A stretch of DNA of 64,000 bases, taken from the NCBI GenBank assembly GCA_041389885.1, contig JAWKRB010000035.1, positions 16,809 through 80,808 of the forward strand, written 5' to 3'. Within the stretch, counting starts at the first letter, position 1. Every line of letters starts with the position of its first letter. Below, in pieces: positions 61,045 through 64,000 of this stretch. The position numbers were made by a program, and so were the translations under genes. The notes under the pieces are model-generated. The model did not search any database. It saw only the letters and a list, made by a program, of their open reading frames with translations, and had not been told where the DNA came from. This stretch comes from JAWKRB01 sp041389885 (GTDB lineage Bacteria; Myxococcota_A; Polyangia; Polyangiales; Ga0077539).

Positions 61045-61330
61045 CGGTGCCCTCGAACCAGGCGCCGCCCGCGAGTCGAAGTCGACGATCTCCTCGAGCT
61101 CCTCCGCGAGGAAGGCGAGGGCGGCCTCGAGCAGGTTCGCCTCGGCCCGAGGCGCGAGCCCTCCGCCGAGCTCGGCGCTCGCCCCGCCGGCGAGGACCCA
61201 GGCGTCGGAGCGCGCCTCGCAGCAGCCCCTCGGGCGCGGCGAGCACGGCGCCGAGGCTCACGGCGTGAAGGAGCTGATCGGCTGCGCCGCGCTCAGCGTG
61301 CGACCGTCGAAGGCAGGGCGGCAGGCGCTC
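61045..61330 (-). pseudogene. Hydrogenase maturation protease-like C-terminal remnant
   Basis: Pieces in mixed frames (HAVSLGAVLAAPEGLL; DAWVLAGGASAELGGGLAPR; AEANLLEAALAFLAEELEEI) resemble the C-terminal half of HyaD/HoxW-type proteases that trim the large subunit. The N-terminal catalytic half was not found. Lies between hoxH and hypF as expected for such a gene. Confidence 0.4.
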
Positions 61331-61554
61331 GCGCCTGGCGTCGGCCGAAGGTCACCTTCTGCGAAGGAAGTCAGGCGTCATCGACTCGGGCCTTGGTCGG
61401 TCTGCAGCTCCGGCGATCCGCGCGAGCGCATCGACCCGGCGGAGCTCGGCGCGGATGAGGGTGGGCCCCAAGGGCGTGTCTCCGCGGGAGGACGCTGACC
61501 CGGCACGGAGATCGAAGGCGCGACTCGCCAGCATCCGCGATCGCGCGGCGACCG

Positions 61555-62981
61555 TTTTCCCGCCGCGTCGACGGCCTCGACCGCGAGGGCATCTTGCCCA
61601 GCGCGTGCGTCGCGCAGGAGAGGCACGGGTCGAAGGCGCGGATCGCGACCTCGATGTGGTTCAGCAGGGCCTCATTGGGCTCGACGCCGTCGAGCGCTCC
61701 CGCGCCACCTGGCGGATCGCCTCGTTCGTCGCCTGGTTGTTGTGCGTCGTCGAGACGATGAGCGCAGGCCGTCACCAGGTCGTCGTCGCCGATCTCGTAG
61801 TGATGAATCAGGGTGCCCTGGGCGCCTCGAGGACCCCGACGCCGGCGCGCCGCGCTCGCCGCCCGGTCACGAGCTCGACCGAGCAGCGCGGGGTCGTCCA
61901 CGAGAACTCGCCCATCACCTCGGCGGCGTGGAGCGGCTCGATCGGCATCCTCGCCCAGTGCGAGGCCAGCGGGGCGTGCACCACCGCGCCGCTGGCGTGC
62001 GCGAGGAACTCCTGCCAGCACCACGCGGCCTCGGCGAGAGCGGTGTGTAGCCGGTCGCAGTTCTGAATCCGCGCCAGGGGACCGACCTTGTACCAGCCCT
62101 CCTCGGCGCCTCGCCGTAGGAAGGAGACTTCATGTAGCTCCACGAGCGCACGTTCTCGCGGATCACGGCGTCGTAGTCCCGGGCCTCGACGTCGTCGAGG
62201 AACGCCGCGCCGTCGGCGTCCGCCACGCCGCGCGCAGCACGCCGTCGTAGAGGTCGAGCGCGCCGTCGCGGCGGTGACCAGGAGAGCAGGCTCGAGCGCA
62301 CGCTCCCGAAGGACTCGTACAGGTGCGCGTTCTGCCGATGGAGGGCCGCGACCGTACGCACGCCCGACTGCGCCCACGCGAGCACGTCCGCGAGAGGGCG
62401 CGCAGCTGGTCGCGCTCCGCCGGGGTGACCGCCGTTCGCCGCCGGGGATCGAGCCCGTGCCGTGCACCCGCTTGCCGGCGGTGAATGGCCTCCTGCCCGT
62501 ATTTTCTCCAGCAGGATCCCCTGGCGCGCGACGTCGGGGAAGGCGCCGAAGGCACCGCACCCGATACGGCGGCGCCGGGTCGGCGTCGAAGCCAGAGCGG
62601 TCGAGCGGCGAGGTGATACAGGTGCGGCGCGGCCGACTGGGCGCCTGGCCGTAGTGCATCAGCCGGCGGATGCGGTCGGCGGTCGGCGTCAACGCGGGCG
62701 CCCACCACCGCGTCGAGGGCCTTCGAGGCCGCGAGGTGGTGGCTCACGGGGCAGATGCCGCAGAGCCGCTGCACCATCACGGGCACCTCCCAGTAGGGCC
62801 TCCCCCGGATGAAGCGCTCGAAGCCCCGAAACTCGACGATGTGCAGCCGCACCTGCCGCACCCGGTTCGCCTCGTCGAGGAGGAGGGTGACCTTGCCGTG
62901 GCCCTCGACCCGGGTCACGGGCTCGATCACCACGCGGCGGAGGCCCTCAGGGTGCGCGGCGGTGTCGAGCTCGGAGGGCAT
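61555..62981 (-). pseudogene. hoxH: [NiFe]-hydrogenase large subunit (HoxH-type), multiple frameshifts
   Basis: The first 95 codons are clean (PVTRVEGHGKVTLLLDE; QRLCGICPVSHHLAASKALD with Cys74 and Cys77, the L1 motif). Then homologous pieces jump frames: PTADRIRRLMHYGQA, FDADPAP, KYGQEAIH, YDGVLRAAW, and the L2 motif DPCLSCATHALGKMP near 61600. L1 and L2 together define a [NiFe] site; resemblance is to group 3 bidirectional enzymes. About six frame changes within 1.4 kb. If the sequence is right the subunit is dead. Confidence 0.75.
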
Positions 62982-62984
62982 CGG

Positions 62985-63548
62985 TCAATCGTACTTCAGC
63001 AGCGCGTCGCGGAGCCGCGGCGTGCGGCCGGCGAGGAGGTCGTTGAGGAAGGTCCAGATGGCCTCGGCCGAGGGCGGGCACCCGGGGAGGAAGTAGTCGA
63101 TCTTCACCACGTCGTGCAGCGGGTGCACCTGCGCCAGCGGCAGCGGCAGCTCGGGGTCGTTGGGGATGAAGCCGCGCTCGACGCCGTGCCCGGAGAGGTA
63201 CACCGCCTGCAGGCAGTCGCGCACGTCGAGGCTGTTGCGCTGTGCGGGCAGGCCCCCGTTGATCGCGCAGGCGCCGAAGGCCACGAGCACCTTGCAGCTC
63301 GCCCGGAGCGCGCGGAGCACGCGGACGTTCTCCGCGTTGCACAGGCCGCCCTCGACGAGCCCGAGGTCGCAGGGGCCGGGGTGCTTGAGGTCGGTGAGCG
63401 GCGAGGCGTCGAGCTCGACGAGCTCGAGGAGGTCTACGAGGCGCTCGTCGAGGTCGAGGAGCGACATGTGACACCCGAAGCAGCCCGCGAGCGAGGCCGT
63501 GGCCACGCGCAGCTTCTTCTTCGCGGGGATCGCGGCGCCCTCACTCAC
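62985..63548 (-). CDS. hoxY: [NiFe]-hydrogenase small subunit HoxY
   Basis: A 187-residue short-form small subunit carrying one proximal [4Fe-4S] cluster: Cys23 and Cys26 (AGCFGCHMS), Cys94 (FGACAINGG) and Cys157 (PGCPPSAE). No Tat signal or C-terminal anchor, so a soluble cytoplasmic enzyme of group 3. GTG 63548 overlaps hoxU by 8 nt; hoxH starts 3 nt after the stop. Confidence 0.92.
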   Translation of the reverse strand: MSEGAAIPAKKKLRVATASLAGCFGCHMSLLDLDERLVDLLELVELDASPLTDLKHPGPCDLGLVEGGLCNAENVRVLRALRASCKVLVAFGACAINGGLPAQRNSLDVRDCLQAVYLSGHGVERGFIPNDPELPLPLAQVHPLHDVVKIDYFLPGCPPSAEAIWTFLNDLLAGRTPRLRDALLKYD

Positions 63549-64000
63549 GGCCGGCGCGCTCCTGGGCCTCGGCGACGGCGAGCTCGCGGAGGGGCTGGGC
63601 GTCGTACCGGCGCGCGCCGATGGGCACCGCGAAGCCCTCGCGCTTGCGCAGGATCACCCCCACCGGGCACACCCGCATGGCCTCGTCGTCGAGGGTCAGC
63701 GCGGTGTCGGCGAGGCGCCCCGACTCGGCGTTGACCACGAGGTGCTTGGTGATCCCCCGGCCCGAGAGCGCGAACACGCCCTTGCCGTCGACCCGCGCGC
63801 TCGCGCGCACGCAGAGCTCGCAGAGGATGCAGCGGTTGTACTCGAGCAGCACGTCGGGGTGCGACGCGTCGATCGGGCGGTCGGGGAACAACGGGCTGTA
63901 GTGCGCGGTGGTCATCCCGAGCTCGTAGGCCACGGCCTGCAGCGAGCACGAGCCGCTCGCCTCGCACGAGGGGCAGTAGTGGTTGCCCTCGGTGAAGAGG
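63541..64000 (-). CDS. hoxU: Hydrogenase diaphorase subunit HoxU, 5' end off the window
   Basis: About 153 C-terminal codons are visible. The His/Cys cluster region GNHYCPSCEASGSCSLQ opens the visible part, then YNRCILCELCVRAS and MRVCPVGVIL, the ferredoxin-like clusters of HoxU/NuoG N-terminal homologues. It links NADH-diaphorase HoxF to HoxY. The rest, and probably hoxF/hoxE, lie beyond the right edge. Confidence 0.88.
   Translation of the reverse strand, partial: LFTEGNHYCPSCEASGSCSLQAVAYELGMTTAHYSPLFPDRPIDASHPDVLLEYNRCILCELCVRASARVDGKGVFALSGRGITKHLVVNAESGRLADTALTLDDEAMRVCPVGVILRKREGFAVPIGARRYDAQPLRELAVAEAQERAGRE

Overview
The window is very GC-rich (about 70% by eye, with softer patches near 42.8-43.3 kb and 44.2-47.4 kb). 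It looks like a chromosomal segment of a myxobacterium-type organism (Myxococcota, probably Polyangia). The reasons are the many short lipoproteins, Cys-rich 'NCGACG' lipoproteins, sigma-54 activator, caspase/FGE-like fusion, BRCT-LRR protein and GTG/TTG starts with 4-nt overlaps. The taxonomic call is inference. No rRNA, tRNA or CRISPR array was recognised.

Left block (1-23.4 kb) is mostly intact. It holds the 5' part of a GT-C type membrane glycosyltransferase (minus strand), a one-chain aconitase-family dehydratase with its swivel domain in front, a two-gene unit ending in an SMC/RecF-like protein that has lost its ATPase motifs, and a partial respiratory complex I operon (nuoA-B-C-D-G-H-I; E, F and J-N are absent here). 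Then come a B12-type radical SAM protein, a minus-strand methyltransferase/YdjC-deacetylase/GT2 operon, a PIG-V-like mannosyltransferase, a PspF-like sigma-54 activator and small membrane proteins.

Middle block (23.4-49.8 kb) is a plastic accessory region. It is littered with 3' fragments of IS91-family transposase genes, a dispersed ~150-bp repeat (R1 here) that forms the 3' end of those elements and also occurs alone, a second repeat family (R2), and a frame-broken IS110 transposase. Many host genes here are cut at these repeats: phage-tail/contractile-injection genes, an NrsF-like tail, several signal-peptide stubs. Intact genes among the debris include a caspase-like/FGE-like lipoprotein lacking the catalytic Cys, two Uma2 nucleases, a possible toxin-antitoxin pair, a nitroreductase, an alpha/beta-hydrolase lipoprotein, and a lower-GC SDR/SnoaL/membrane-protein operon divergent from a TetR regulator with a palindromic operator.

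Right block (49.9-64 kb) is again mostly intact: a CPBP protease, a secreted protein, a BRCT-LRR protein, a hydratase-2/thiolase pair, and on the minus strand a bidirectional [NiFe]-hydrogenase locus (hoxU-Y-H, maturation protease remnant, hypF-C-D-E-A-B). Between about 60.8 and 62.8 kb the hydrogenase reading frames break repeatedly, which means either decay or a poor stretch of assembly; flanking hyp and hox genes are clean.
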